Part shown: in pieces, positions 8,402 through 20,624 of the stretch | How positions within the stretch are numbered: the stretch's first letter is position 1 | Layout: each line of letters begins with the position of its first letter | Assembly: GCF_003515775.1 (NCBI RefSeq) | Contig: NZ_QWEI01000001.1 | Coordinates: 476,106-540,105 of the forward strand | Reading direction: 5' to 3' | Origin: Ureibacillus yapensis | Lineage (GTDB): Bacteria; Bacillota; Bacilli; Bacillales_A; Planococcaceae | DNA: 64,000 nt | The notes under the pieces: model-generated | What the model was told of the DNA's origin: nothing | The model's input: only the letters and a program-made list of their open reading frames with translations | Database searches by the model: none | Position numbers and translations under genes: made by a program

Positions 8402-9825
8402 TTCTGTTGCTCCTTACTAGCCAGACCTACCCGTTCCATTTTGCCCCACTCGCTTTTCTTCCTTAGAAAATTGAAAATCCCTTCACAGCGCCAGAAAAGC
8501 GTAATTGGGCGATACCAAAACATTTCCGTGAAAGACAGCAAGACCATACGGAAGATATCAGAAATTTTCGGATATCGATTCATGCTCCACGCTTCAAATA
8601 AAACCGCAAATATTGAAAAGATCCCCCCATAAATTACAAACATCAATAATAATAGCAAGGCAATCTCGTAATAAACGCTGCCCATGAAATAAGCAGCTAT
8701 GATATAGACATAGCCTGTCAGTTCAATAAGAGGACCCAAACATTCAACAAACCAAAAATATGGAAACGAAATAAAGCCGATTCCACCATAGCGCGGATTT
8801 AACGTCATTTTTTTGTGTTTCCACAAGCTTTCCAACAGACCTTGGTGCCATCGCCTTCTTTGTTTTCGAAGGATAGACATTGTTTGAGGAGCCTCCGTCC
8901 AGCAAACCGGATCCGGAACAAATTCAATCCGTTTTTTCGCCTTCCTATCATAAATAAGTCGATGCAATTTGACGATCAGCTCCATATCTTCCCCTATCGT
9001 CCCTATTGCATAGCCACCTGCATCAATGACCCATTTTTTCGAAAAGACACTAAAAGCACCCGATATGATTAATACGAGATTAAACTTGCTTAAAGCAATA
9101 CGTCCCATTAAAAAAGCTCGTAAATATTCGATTACTTGCATTAATACTAAATAATTTTTCGATAAATTCATTCCCAAAACAGACCCCAACTGCATTTGTA
9201 TGCCATTTGCGATTCGCACATTGCCGCCAACAGCGATAACCTCACCATCAGACAAGATAATCGGTTTCATTACACGCAATAAAGAAGTCTCTTCCAAAAT
9301 GGAGTCACCATCTATCGAACAAAAGTAAGGATACTTCGAATGGTTAATGCCTACATTTAAAGCATCCGCCTTTCCTCCATTTTCCTTGTCTATTAAAATA
9401 CATTGGGGATGAATTTTGGATTGATATACTTGAAGCACTTTTTTAGTTTTTATCTCATCACTGGTGAACCTGTCGACAGGCTTCATTTTAAATTGATCGA
9501 TAACTATCTGCTTTGTTCCATCAGTGGAACCATCATTTACGATAATAATTTCAAATTCAGGATATCGGAGGCTCAATAATGAACGGACACTATCGATCAC
9601 GCCAACTTCTTCATTGTATGCGGGGACAATAATGGAAACCGGTTTGGAGTAAAAGGCATCAATATGCGCTTCATCCAAAAGAGCTTTGTCCAGTGTATAT
9701 TCTTTTCTTATTTTCAATAAGGCAAAGACCAGCATGGAACCATAAATTGCCATCACAACGATCAAGTAAAAAAATATGATCCCGCCAAAAAACCACATAA
9801 AACCATGTACTATATTCGTCATCAT
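8398..9825 (-). CDS. Processive family 2 glycosyltransferase, membrane-bound
   Basis: A 475-residue inverting glycosyltransferase of the cellulose/chitin/poly-GlcNAc synthase type. One N-terminal membrane helix precedes a GT-A domain with VPAYNEE (67-73), VNDGS (96-100), the metal-binding DGD (172-174), the catalytic-base region GED (278-280) and QRRRW (322-326), the signature of processive synthases. About four hydrophobic C-terminal segments (350-445) could form the translocation channel. It follows the HEAT gene with a 2-base gap and overlaps the next gene by 4. No PilZ domain is visible, so any c-di-GMP control would have to act through a partner. Sugar and product cannot be told from sequence alone. 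Confidence 0.93.
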   Translation of the reverse strand: MMTNIVHGFMWFFGGIIFFYLIVVMAIYGSMLVFALLKIRKEYTLDKALLDEAHIDAFYSKPVSIIVPAYNEEVGVIDSVRSLLSLRYPEFEIIIVNDGSTDGTKQIVIDQFKMKPVDRFTSDEIKTKKVLQVYQSKIHPQCILIDKENGGKADALNVGINHSKYPYFCSIDGDSILEETSLLRVMKPIILSDGEVIAVGGNVRIANGIQMQLGSVLGMNLSKNYLVLMQVIEYLRAFLMGRIALSKFNLVLIISGAFSVFSKKWVIDAGGYAIGTIGEDMELIVKLHRLIYDRKAKKRIEFVPDPVCWTEAPQTMSILRKQRRRWHQGLLESLWKHKKMTLNPRYGGIGFISFPYFWFVECLGPLIELTGYVYIIAAYFMGSVYYEIALLLLLMFVIYGGIFSIFAVLFEAWSMNRYPKISDIFRMVLLSFTEMFWYRPITLFWRCEGIFNFLRKKSEWGKMERVGLASKEQQK

Positions 9826-9827
9826 AT

Positions 9828-10865
9828 TTACAACCTTCTTGTTATCATTTCTTGTACAACATTCAATGAATCTTCCAATACCGGACTCAAACTATCGTTA
9901 TTCAGAACAGATTCTGCCTCCGGAAAATTTGAAAAAGTGCTGGCAGCTTGTTGCCGTACCTGCCGATTAGAATCCTTTAATAAAATCATCAAATGTTCAA
10001 GGGTAAATTTTAGGGGAACATGAAGGAAAACTTTAGCTACCATCAATCGTTCCTCCCACACGGGGGAAGTTACGAAAGGCAAAAATAATTCCAGATTTTT
10101 TACTAATCCCATTTTTTCGATTCCCTTTAAAGAACGAATGCGAATTTCCGAATTCTTGCTGTCCAACAACTTTTCCAGTATTTGCACAAATTCGATATTC
10201 CCTATATAACCAACTGTATCAATTAATGCATACTGGGCATTTAGCTGCATTTCGTCCAACCTGTTGGTCAATTGCAATAGAATGCTTTCATCAAGCAATG
10301 AAAATATTTGTTTGTATTCAATTTCAGAGAAAGAATATTTATTTGAAAGGATGATTTGATCAAACTTATCTTTGTTAAAAATTGAATAGATTTTTAGTAG
10401 TAAAAATTGCTCTTCTTTACTTTTTTGTTTATGGCTTAATCCTTCGATATAAGGAACGAGTTCGACAAGCCGAAAATCGATCAATTTATACAAGGCATTG
10501 ATTCTCCTACCCCAGTTTTTTCCTTTCAACTCTTTTTCATAGTAATTAAGTAAATATTTATTTGAAAACTCCCCTATTTTTCTGCTGACTTCCTCATTGT
10601 ACATATTCTGGATATAAGATAAAAAAATGTATTCAACCGCCATTATTTCACTTTTATTCTTAGGAACCTGCTCTTCGTTGAAATCTCCACCTTCCAATAA
10701 AAAAGCTTCCCATAGGCCCTCTGTTTTTTCAATATACTCCTTTGCTGCTCTTTTTCTTCTCTCCTGGACTTTTCTTCTGATAATTAAATACAGTATTAAA
10801 GCGAAACATATAACCAATAACGCGAGGATGACCCATAATAAAATTTCTACCGTTAATATAATCAT
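9828..10865 (-). CDS. Membrane-anchored HEAT-repeat protein
   Basis: A 345-residue protein with an N-terminal membrane helix (about 4-28) followed by RRKVQERRKRAAKE, a positive-inside boundary, so the body should be cytoplasmic. The rest is almost wholly alpha-helical; from about residue 205 it shows HEAT-like helical pairs (EFVQILEKLLDSKNSEIRIRS, HLMILLKDSNRQVRQQAAS), a fold that scaffolds protein contacts. Its ATG overlaps the stop of the upstream regulator gene by 4 bases. A plausible role is to link that regulator to the glycosyltransferase at the membrane. This is inference from gene order. Confidence 0.85.
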   Translation of the reverse strand: MIILTVEILLWVILALLVICFALILYLIIRRKVQERRKRAAKEYIEKTEGLWEAFLLEGGDFNEEQVPKNKSEIMAVEYIFLSYIQNMYNEEVSRKIGEFSNKYLLNYYEKELKGKNWGRRINALYKLIDFRLVELVPYIEGLSHKQKSKEEQFLLLKIYSIFNKDKFDQIILSNKYSFSEIEYKQIFSLLDESILLQLTNRLDEMQLNAQYALIDTVGYIGNIEFVQILEKLLDSKNSEIRIRSLKGIEKMGLVKNLELFLPFVTSPVWEERLMVAKVFLHVPLKFTLEHLMILLKDSNRQVRQQAASTFSNFPEAESVLNNDSLSPVLEDSLNVVQEMITRRL

Positions 10866-11764
10866 GATTGTAATCTCTCTAATGTTCGAAGTAGTTGAGC
10901 CTTGAATAGCCGTAAGTCAAAAGGCTTTTTTAAATATTCATCCGCCCCACTTTCGTAGGCACTGATAATATCGGTTTGTGAATTTCGCTTTGTCATCATG
11001 TAGATGATGAATTTCTTTTGATTGGGTAGGCTTCTTAATTGATCAAGTACCTCGATTCCGTTTTTCTTTGGGAGAATATCGTTCATGATGACGATGTGTG
11101 TATGACTGGATAAATGCCTACCAGACTCTAAAAACTCATAACCGTCTGCAAACTCAGCAATTTCCAAAACAAAGTGCTTGATTTGTATTTTTTCAATCGT
11201 TGTTTTAAGGACGCCCCTGAAAATATCATTATTTTCAATGATGCTTACTTTTATATCTTGGGGTTCGGGGTTTCTGTATTTTGTTACTATTTCCACTTTC
11301 CATGGTTCCACAATTTCCTGAAAAACTTCGTCTCTATCATTTATCAGTTGTTGGAGATCAACCTTATTCGTTTTTATTTCGGCCGCCATCGCGCATAATG
11401 CAAATTGGTTTGCCGAATAAAAAGGAATCTCTTTGTCTTTTACAAGATTAAAAATGCGATGCAAAAAAGCCGTTGCATCTTTTTCTGCACTCTGCATCAA
11501 TAGAATTCCCCATTTATTCGGTTGATCGAGTTTGAATAACAAGTCGGTATCCCGAACTTTAGATCTTAAAAATTGCTGGACTTGCTCTTGTATTTCATCA
11601 TTAATCTCTTGTTTCTCCTCTGTTGCGGAAAAAGCTTTTATAAATACAACAGTCATTGACAGCCTGGAGCGGGCAATATTTTCTTTTAATAAATGGAAAA
11701 AAGGCCTAACTTCTTCCACGCCTAATAGTTTATCTTTATAAATAACATTCACTATTCTCTTCAC
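10862..11764 (-). CDS. Regulator with degenerate GGDEF-like and pseudo-receiver domains
   Basis: A 300-residue protein of two parts. Residues about 10-160 follow the outline of a GGDEF domain (LRSKVRDTDLLFKLD, then GILLMQS) but have DQPNKW where GGDEF should be, so no cyclase activity is expected. Residues about 171-297 form a response-regulator receiver fold: Thr258 and Lys280 are kept, but the phosphoacceptor position is Asn228 (NDILP) and the acidic pair is Glu177-Asn178. It has no DNA-binding domain. It may sense through binding rather than phosphorylation. Two GTG starts are possible (11764 and 11752); the second is better placed relative to AAAGGAG. First gene of the four-gene operon. 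Confidence 0.85.
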   Translation of the reverse strand: MKRIVNVIYKDKLLGVEEVRPFFHLLKENIARSRLSMTVVFIKAFSATEEKQEINDEIQEQVQQFLRSKVRDTDLLFKLDQPNKWGILLMQSAEKDATAFLHRIFNLVKDKEIPFYSANQFALCAMAAEIKTNKVDLQQLINDRDEVFQEIVEPWKVEIVTKYRNPEPQDIKVSIIENNDIFRGVLKTTIEKIQIKHFVLEIAEFADGYEFLESGRHLSSHTHIVIMNDILPKKNGIEVLDQLRSLPNQKKFIIYMMTKRNSQTDIISAYESGADEYLKKPFDLRLFKAQLLRTLERLQS

Positions 11765-11768
11765 TCCT

Positions 11769-11840
11769 TTACGCCTTACATTTATATTTTAGAGATTTAG
11801 AAATTATTATATTTTTTGTTTTCCACAAATAAAAGTTCAT
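11769..11840 (-). CDS. Possible 23-codon leader ORF before the accessory operon
   Basis: An ATG behind AAAGGAG (only 3 bases apart) opens a 23-codon frame rich in Lys and Ile (MNFYLWKTKNIII...). Its TAA runs directly into the AAAGGAG of the regulator gene. That placement would suit a coupled leader peptide. The short ribosome-binding-site spacing and AT-rich content make chance equally likely. Confidence 0.2.
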   Translation of the reverse strand: MNFYLWKTKNIIISKSLKYKCKA

Positions 11841-11941
11841 AATCTCCTTTATTAACAAATATTACTAAACGTTAATAGGTTTTAAAATGATTTTGTCTTA
11901 TTTACTCGATTTTTCGTAGAAGGGGATTTCCGGCATTTAAT

Positions 11942-11985
11942 AAAAAAGCTTGTAGACAAAGTTAATATTGACTTAGTCTACAAGC
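11942..11985 (-). terminator. Intrinsic terminator of the pyr operon
   Basis: On the minus strand GCTTGTAGAC pairs with GTCTACAAGC and is followed by six T residues, about 55 bases after the pyrE stop. It separates the pyr operon from the accessory operon. Confidence 0.85.
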
Positions 11986-12039
11986 AAAAATAAAAGTTTT
12001 TATAACTTATTAAATTACGATGCAATTAAAACCTTGATA

Positions 12040-12669
12040 TTAAACTGTTCCCGCTTTAAGCTTTTCATGCCATTCTTTAAGAAACGGAATGTCTTCTGTT
12101 TTGATGGCGCCCGTTTCAATTGCGGCTTCTATTAAAACGTCAAAGTTTGTGAGACTTACATATTTTATACCTGCTTCTTCAAAAGCTTGTTCTGCTCTTG
12201 GTAAATTATATGTATACACGCACACTACTCCCACTACTTCACAACCTGCCGTACGCAATGCTTCTACTGCCGTAATGGAGGAACCGCCCGTTGATACGAT
12301 GTCTTCGACGACAATCACTTTCTGCCCTTCCTGGTATTTCCCTTCAATCTGGTTTCCGCGTCCATGTCCTTTTGCTTTTGAACGAACATACACCATCGGC
12401 AATTCCAGAAGATCCGCTACCCAGGCAGCGTGTGGAATTCCCGCTGTTGCAGTTCCCGCTACGATTTCCGTTTTGGGGAAAAATTCTTTGATATTTTGGG
12501 CAAGGCCGCTCGCAATCGTTTTGCGGATAATCGGATCCGAGATCGTTAAACGCGTGTCGCAGTAGATAGGCGATTTTATGCCGGAAGCCCAAGTAAATAA
12601 TTCCGAAACATTTAATTCAACAGCGCCTACTTTTAACATTCCAAGTGCGATTTCTTTTTGTACTGACAT
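12040..12669 (-). CDS. pyrE: Orotate phosphoribosyltransferase
   Basis: Joins orotate to PRPP to form OMP, the fifth step of UMP synthesis. The 209-residue protein has the PRPP-binding motif VIVVEDIVSTGGSS and the catalytic loop segment RSKAKGHGRGNQIEG. The start MSVQKEIA at 12669 overlaps the pyrF stop by 1 base (TAATG) behind a GGGGGG ribosome binding site; upstream in-frame codons lie inside pyrF. Last gene of the pyr operon. Confidence 0.96.
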   Translation of the reverse strand: MSVQKEIALGMLKVGAVELNVSELFTWASGIKSPIYCDTRLTISDPIIRKTIASGLAQNIKEFFPKTEIVAGTATAGIPHAAWVADLLELPMVYVRSKAKGHGRGNQIEGKYQEGQKVIVVEDIVSTGGSSITAVEALRTAGCEVVGVVCVYTYNLPRAEQAFEEAGIKYVSLTNFDVLIEAAIETGAIKTEDIPFLKEWHEKLKAGTV

Positions 12670-13376
12670 TATTGTTCCCCCCATAATTCGCAAACTTCTT
12701 TATATGCTGCCACTGGATCTTGCGCGCCCGTAATCGCACGGCCAACAACAATCAGCGATGAACCATCCGCACGTGCGCCATCTGGAGTCGCGATTCGTTT
12801 TTGGTCATGGGCCGCACCGCCAGCCAAGCGAATGCCGGGTGTTACACGGAGAAACTCTTGTCCGCAAGTCTCGCCGATTTTCCCCGCTTCATGCACGGAA
12901 CATACCACACCATCGAGCCCTGCTTGTTTCGATATTGCTGCGTAATGCAGAACAGAATCCAGTAGGGATAAATTGATTTTTTGTTCATTTTTCATTTCTT
13001 CTTCCGTCGTGGACGTTAGTTGCGTAACAGCAATTAACTTTGCTCTATTGTTGCCGGCTGATGTTCCTGCTTCCAACCCTTCAAGAGCACCTTCCATCAT
13101 TCTGATGCCGCCTGCCGCATGGACATTGACCAGGTCCACACCCAATCGGGCCAAGCCTTTCATCGCCGATTTTACCGTATTCGGGATGTCATGAAGCTTC
13201 AAATCAAGGAAAATATCATGGCCTTGTTCTTTTACTTTTTGAACAATGGCCGGTCCTTCTTGCAAATACAATTCCATGCCGATTTTGACGAACAACGATT
13301 CATTAAAATAGCCAAGAAATTGGAATACTTCTGTTTCACCAGGGAAATCCAGTGCAATGATTGGTTTATTGTTCAT
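12669..13376 (-). CDS. pyrF: Orotidine 5'-phosphate decarboxylase
   Basis: Converts OMP to UMP, the last step of the pathway. The 235-residue TIM-barrel protein has the catalytic Asp-Lys-Asp array in [15 protein letters not shown] and the phosphate-binding segments TPGIRLAG and VVGRAIT. It abuts pyrD with no gap upstream and overlaps pyrE by 1 base downstream. Confidence 0.96.
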   Translation of the reverse strand: MNNKPIIALDFPGETEVFQFLGYFNESLFVKIGMELYLQEGPAIVQKVKEQGHDIFLDLKLHDIPNTVKSAMKGLARLGVDLVNVHAAGGIRMMEGALEGLEAGTSAGNNRAKLIAVTQLTSTTEEEMKNEQKINLSLLDSVLHYAAISKQAGLDGVVCSVHEAGKIGETCGQEFLRVTPGIRLAGGAAHDQKRIATPDGARADGSSLIVVGRAITGAQDPVAAYKEVCELWGEQ

Positions 13377-15057
<1,681 letters not shown>

Positions 15058-15058
<1 letters not shown>

Positions 15059-18000
15059 TAATGAAATACCTCCGCTTTTGGCATTTCTTCTGCCGTAAAT
15101 GTCATTGATTCGATTACTTCCAGCATCGCTTCAGCTGTATCCAGTGAAGTTAAACAAGGCACGCCATTTTCCACCGATTCACGGCGAATTCGGAAGCCAT
15201 CGCGAGCTGGCTGTTTTCCTTTTGTTAAAGTATTCACCACAAGTTGAGCTTCTCCATTCTGGATGACTTCAAGCAATGTTTTTTCTTTTGCACCGATTTT
15301 TCCGACTACATCTGCATGTACACCGGCTTCTGCGAATGCTTTCGCTGTTCCCTCAGTTGCCATGATGCGGTATCCAACCGTGTTGAAACGTTTCGCCAAC
15401 GCGATTGCTTCTTCTTTATCTTTATCCGAAACTGTAAACAAGACCGTTCCGTGCGTTTTAATTTCCATGCCTGCTGCAACAAAGCCTTTGTATAATGCTT
15501 TTTCAAATGTTGCATCTTTCCCCATTACTTCCCCTGTTGATTTCATTTCAGGGCCTAATGTGATATCCACGCGGCGCAGTTTTGCGAAGCTGAATACCGG
15601 TACTTTCACGAATACCCCTTTTTGTTCCTTTGCAAGACCTGTTTCGTAGCCTTGATCGACAATCGACTGTCCAAGAATTGCTTTTGTTGCAATGTTTGCC
15701 ATCGGAATATTTGTGATTTTACTTAAGAATGGCACTGTTCGGCTTGAACGCGGGTTCACTTCAATCACAAAGATTTCGCCTTTTGATAGGACATATTGAA
15801 TGTTCATAAGACCGATGATGTTTAATCCTTTGGCAAGGCGAGTAGTATAGTCCACGAGTGTCGCTTTTTGCTGTTCCGTTAGTTTTTGCGGCGGGTAGAC
15901 GGATATAGAGTCCCCTGAGTGAACACCAGCACGTTCTATGTGTTCCATAATACCCGGGATCAATACATTTTCACCATCGCTGATTGCATCCACTTCGATT
16001 TCCTGGCCAGTTAGGTAACGGTCTACCAATACCGGGTGGTCAGGAGAAGCTTCCACGGCATTTTCCATATAATGTTTTAATTCTTCTTCGTTATAAACGA
16101 TTTCCATTGCACGTCCGCCAAGTACGTAGGAAGGACGAACCAGTACCGGGAAGCCAAGTTTTTTGCCGATTTTCAGTGCCTCATCAGTTGATACTGCTGT
16201 TTCTCCTGCTGGCTGTGGGATGCCTAATTGATGCAGCGCTTGCTCGAATTTATCGCGGTTTTCGGCACGGTCGATATCTTCCAAGCTTGTTCCCAAGATT
16301 TTCACACCGTTTGCAGCTAATTTATCAGCCAAGTTGATCGCTGTTTGCCCGCCGAATTGAACCACCACACCAATCGGCTTTTCAAGGTCGATGATGTGCA
16401 TCACATCTTCAATCGTCAGTGGCTCGAAGTATAATTTGTCGGAAATGGAGAAGTCCGTTGAAACCGTCTCTGGGTTGGAGTTTATGATGATTGCTTCATA
16501 ACCTGCTTCCTGAATGGCCCATACAGAGTGAACCGTTGCATAGTCGAACTCCACCCCTTGGCCGATGCGGATCGGACCCGAACCCAACACGATCACTGAT
16601 TGCTTTTCCGTGACGATTGATTCATTTTCCTCTTCATATGTGCCATAGAAGTATGGCGTTGTCGATTCGAATTCTGCTGCACAAGTATCCACCATTTTGT
16701 AAACTGGAATGATGTTTTGTGCTTTGCGATAGTCATATACTTCTTTCGCAGTTGTGTTCCAGATTTCGGCGATTTTTTTATCTGCAAAGCCCATTCGTTT
16801 TGCTTGTCGTAAAATATCTGCATTATTTACATTTTGGGCTAATGTTGTTTCCATGTTGATAATGTTTTGCAGTTTATTTAGGAACCATAAGTCAATCTGA
16901 GACCACTCATGGATTTTTTCGATTGATACACCGCGCCGCATCGCTTCGCCAATGAAGAATAATCGTTCATCTCCCGCTTTGCGAATTCGCTTTTCAACCC
17001 ATGTATCGCTATTGTCTTCTGGATGTTTCAGCTCGATGTGTGAATGGCCCGTTTCAAGGGATCGTACCGCTTTTAAAATCGCCTCTTCAAATGTGCGGCC
17101 AAGCGCCATTACTTCCCCGGTTGCCTTCATTTGTGTTCCTAGATTACGTTTTGCCGACTCGAATTTATCGAATGGCCAACGTGGAATTTTTGCAACGATA
17201 TAGTCTAGCGCCGGCTCAAAGTCTGCATAAGTAGAACCGGTTACCGGATTGATAATTTCATCCAACGTCAAGCCTACCGCAATTTTCGCCGCCAATTTTG
17301 CAATTGGGTAACCCGTCGCTTTTGATGCCAATGCCGAAGAACGGGATACACGCGGGTTTACTTCGATTACATAATAATTGAAGCTATATGGATCCAGCGC
17401 CAGCTGTACGTTGCATCCACCTTCAATTTTCAGTGCGCGGATAATATCAAGCGAAATATTGCGCAGCATTTGGTATTCCCGGTCGGATAAAGTTTGTGAA
17501 GGAGCGACAACAATGGAATCCCCTGTATGGATTCCTACTGGGTCGAAGTTTTCCATATTGCATACTACGATGGCATTATCGATTGAATCGCGCATGACTT
17601 CATATTCGATTTCTTTAAACCCTGCAATGGATTTCTCAAGGAGACATTGCGTTACTGGGCTATATTTCAAGCCGCTAGCTACGATTTCTTCCAACTCCTG
17701 ATCGTTGTGGCAAATACCGCCGCCTGTTCCTCCAAGCGTGAATGCAGGACGCACGATTACAGGATAACCAATTTTTTTAACAAAGCTTCGTGCTTCATCC
17801 AAATTATGAATGATATCGGATTCCGGCACAGGAGCGCCAAGTTCATACATGAGGTTACGGAACAAATCACGGTCTTCCGCTTTATGAATCGCATCCAGTT
17901 TTGTACCCAATATTTCGATGCCCAGTTCTTCCAAAATTCCTGAATTATCTAGTTCAATCGCCATATTCAAGCCAGTTTGCCCGCCCAATGTCGGAAGGAT

Positions 18001-18255
18001 TGCATCTGGTCGTTCTTTGCGCAGAATGCGGGAAACAAATTCCAAGGAAATCGGTTCAAGGTATACTTTGTCAGCTATTTGAGTATCTGTCATGATTGTG
18101 GCAGGGTTTGAGTTGATGAGAATTACTCGATAACCTTCCTCTTTTAGAGACAAACAAGCTTGTGTGCCTGCATAGTCAAATTCCGCAGCTTGCCCGATAA
18201 TGATTGGACCAGATCCGATTACTAAAATAGTTTCAATGTCAGTACGTTTAGGCAT
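15058..18255 (-). CDS. carB: Carbamoyl phosphate synthetase, large subunit
   Basis: Makes carbamoyl phosphate from bicarbonate, ATP and ammonia delivered by the small subunit. The protein (1065 residues from [14 protein letters not shown]) shows two homologous ATP-grasp halves, each opening with a GSGP motif ([11 protein letters not shown] and [12 protein letters not shown]), and a C-terminal MGS-like allosteric domain (about 930-1065). The start at 18255 overlaps the end of carA by 8 bases. Placement inside the pyr operon suggests this is the pyrimidine-dedicated copy; an arginine copy may exist elsewhere. Confidence 0.97.
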
Positions 18256-19348
18256 GTTGTTTCCCTTCCTTTGCTTCAATTTCCATTAATTCAATAAACT
18301 CATCAAATAAGTGGTTGGAATCTTCCGGGCCGGGTGATGCTTCCGGATGGTACTGTACCGTAAATATTGGATACTTTTTATGGCGCAGGCCTTCGATTGT
18401 CCCATCATTCAACGCCACATGCGTTACTTCCAGGTCAGTGCCTTCCAGCGATTTTTCATCGATTGCATAGCCATGGTTTTGTGAAGTCAATTCAGTACGG
18501 CCAGTACGCAAGTCTTTTACCGGGTGATTTGCGCCGCGATGGCCGAACGGAAGCTTAAAGCTTTTCGCACCGCTAGCTAACGCAAATAATTGGTGGCCCA
18601 GGCATATACCGAAAATTGGGACTTTTCCGATTAAATTGCGGATTGTTTCAATTCCTTCCGTTACATCTGCCGGGTCCCCAGGTCCGTTGGATAGCATAAT
18701 GCCGTCTGGGTGCCATGCCAAAATTTGTTCCGCAGATGTATTGTAAGGGACAACCAGTACGTCACAATCGCGTTTATTTAATTCTCTTAAAATACCATGC
18801 TTCATGCCAAAATCGATTAACACTACGCGTTTTCCTCGGCCTGGACTTGGATATGCCGCTTTTGGCGAAACTTCTTTTACATGATTTGCAATGAGTGGGG
18901 TTGCTTGTAATATTGCTGCTATTTCGTCTATATTCGCTTCTTCATCTGCTGCTGTCAGCATCGCTTTTACAGCACCTTTGGAACGAATAATCCGAGTTAG
19001 TTTACGAGTATCGATTCCTTCAATGCCGGGGATATCCTGCGAAACCAGGTAATCGTGCAATGAAAGATCGCTGCGGAAATTGGAAGGCTCTTTTGCCAGT
19101 TCACGACAAACCATTCCGCGAATAGCCGGGGATATCGATTCGAAATCGTCGCGGTTAATGCCATAGTTACCGATTAAAGGATATGTGAATGTAACAATTT
19201 GTCCGTAAAAGGATGGATCGGATAAGGTTTCCTGATATCCAGTCATTCCCGTTGTAAATACTACTTCACCTTGCGATGCTCTTTCGCTTCCAAAAGCGTA
19301 GCCATTGAATACTGTGCCATCTTCCAAAATCAGTTGTCGTTTTTTCAT
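18248..19348 (-). CDS. carA: Carbamoyl phosphate synthetase, small (glutaminase) subunit
   Basis: Class I glutamine amidotransferase subunit that releases ammonia from glutamine for CarB. The 366-residue protein begins [20 protein letters not shown]. The triad is seen as the nucleophile Cys in IFGICLGHQ and His/Glu in [12 protein letters not shown]. The chosen start overlaps the pyrC stop by 1 base; 23 in-frame codons upstream lie within pyrC and have no ribosome binding site. Confidence 0.97.
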   Translation of the reverse strand: MKKRQLILEDGTVFNGYAFGSERASQGEVVFTTGMTGYQETLSDPSFYGQIVTFTYPLIGNYGINRDDFESISPAIRGMVCRELAKEPSNFRSDLSLHDYLVSQDIPGIEGIDTRKLTRIIRSKGAVKAMLTAADEEANIDEIAAILQATPLIANHVKEVSPKAAYPSPGRGKRVVLIDFGMKHGILRELNKRDCDVLVVPYNTSAEQILAWHPDGIMLSNGPGDPADVTEGIETIRNLIGKVPIFGICLGHQLFALASGAKSFKLPFGHRGANHPVKDLRTGRTELTSQNHGYAIDEKSLEGTDLEVTHVALNDGTIEGLRHKKYPIFTVQYHPEASPGPEDSNHLFDEFIELMEIEAKEGKQHA

Positions 19349-20619
19349 TATTTTGCCTCCTCGTAAACAATGCGTCCTTCTACCATAGTTAATACCGGCC
19401 AACCTTTTGCCTTCCATCCTGTAAACGGCGTGTTGCGTCCTTTTGACTCAAAACTTTCCGGGTTGACAGTTTGTTCTTTGCTCAAGTCGATTAAGACTAA
19501 ATCAGCGGCAGCGCCTACTTCAATCTTTCCATATGGAAGGTTAAAGATTTGCGCCGGTTTGATGGCCATCCAATCGATCAACTGCTTCAAAGTCCATTTT
19601 CCTGTTTCAACAAAGTGTGTATATAACAGCGGAAATGCCGTTTCAAAACCAACGATCCCAAACGGCGCCCCAACCATGCCGCAGCATTTTTCTTCCTCCG
19701 TATGTGGGGCATGGTCCGTTGCGATGCAATCAATCGTTCCATCCAGAAGCGCTGCATGCAATGAATCTTTATCATCAGCGGCACGTAAAGGCGGGTTCAT
19801 TTTCCAGTTTGCATCATCACTCGGGATGTCCATTTCCTCCAAAAGGAGATGGTGCGGACAAACCTCTGCCGTGACACGAATCCCTGCCGCTTTTGCATCT
19901 CTTACTGCTCGAACGGACTCTTTTGAGGAAACGTGGCAAACGTGATAACGGGCTCCTGCACTTTCAGCCAATAGGACGTCCCTTGCAATTTGCACCGATT
20001 CGCAAATGGATGGAATGCCCGGGAGACCAAGTTCTTTGTTGCGTTTTCCTTCATGCATGACGCCATTATATATTAATGAATTATCCTCGCAATGTGCTAC
20101 AACCACCATGTCCAGCTTTGCTGCATCCTGCATTTGTTCGTACATTGTCGATGCAAGCTGAATGCCGACTCCATCATCCGAAAAGGCAACAGCACCGTGT
20201 TCTTTTAAAGCTGCCAAGTTTGTTCGTTCATCTCCGGATTGCGCGACTGTTAAAGATCCATAAGGCAGCACACGTACTTTTGCACTTTTTTCTATTAAAC
20301 TATTGATATATTTTAGATTGACAATCGAATCCGGTACCGGTTTTGTATTTGGCATGGCGCAAATTGTAGTGAAACCGCCTTTTGCTGCGGAAGCTGTACC
20401 TGTTTCGATTGTTTCCTTATGCTCAAAACCGGGCTCTCGCAAATGAACATGCAGGTCGACAAATCCTGGTGACAGCAAATGGCCTTTTCCGTCAATTATT
20501 TCGGCTGCATCTGGCTGTTTTGCGCCAAGCGCTTCAATGCGGCCATCTACAATGGTTACGGTTGTTTCGATCAATTCACTTTGCTCATTAAGCATCTTTA
20601 CATTCTTTATAAATTTCAT
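19348..20619 (-). CDS. pyrC: Dihydroorotase
   Basis: A zinc metallohydrolase that cyclises carbamoyl aspartate to dihydroorotate. Metal ligands are seen in [12 protein letters not shown] and in the later histidines ([16 protein letters not shown]), and the catalytic Asp in [10 protein letters not shown]. The protein is 423 residues from the ATG at 20619, chosen because AGGAAG lies 9 bases before it; an ATG at 20628 overlaps the ribosome binding site and the pyrB stop. Confidence 0.96.
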   Translation of the reverse strand: MKFIKNVKMLNEQSELIETTVTIVDGRIEALGAKQPDAAEIIDGKGHLLSPGFVDLHVHLREPGFEHKETIETGTASAAKGGFTTICAMPNTKPVPDSIVNLKYINSLIEKSAKVRVLPYGSLTVAQSGDERTNLAALKEHGAVAFSDDGVGIQLASTMYEQMQDAAKLDMVVVAHCEDNSLIYNGVMHEGKRNKELGLPGIPSICESVQIARDVLLAESAGARYHVCHVSSKESVRAVRDAKAAGIRVTAEVCPHHLLLEEMDIPSDDANWKMNPPLRAADDKDSLHAALLDGTIDCIATDHAPHTEEEKCCGMVGAPFGIVGFETAFPLLYTHFVETGKWTLKQLIDWMAIKPAQIFNLPYGKIEVGAAADLVLIDLSKEQTVNPESFESKGRNTPFTGWKAKGWPVLTMVEGRIVYEEAK

Positions 20620-20624
20620 CAGGC

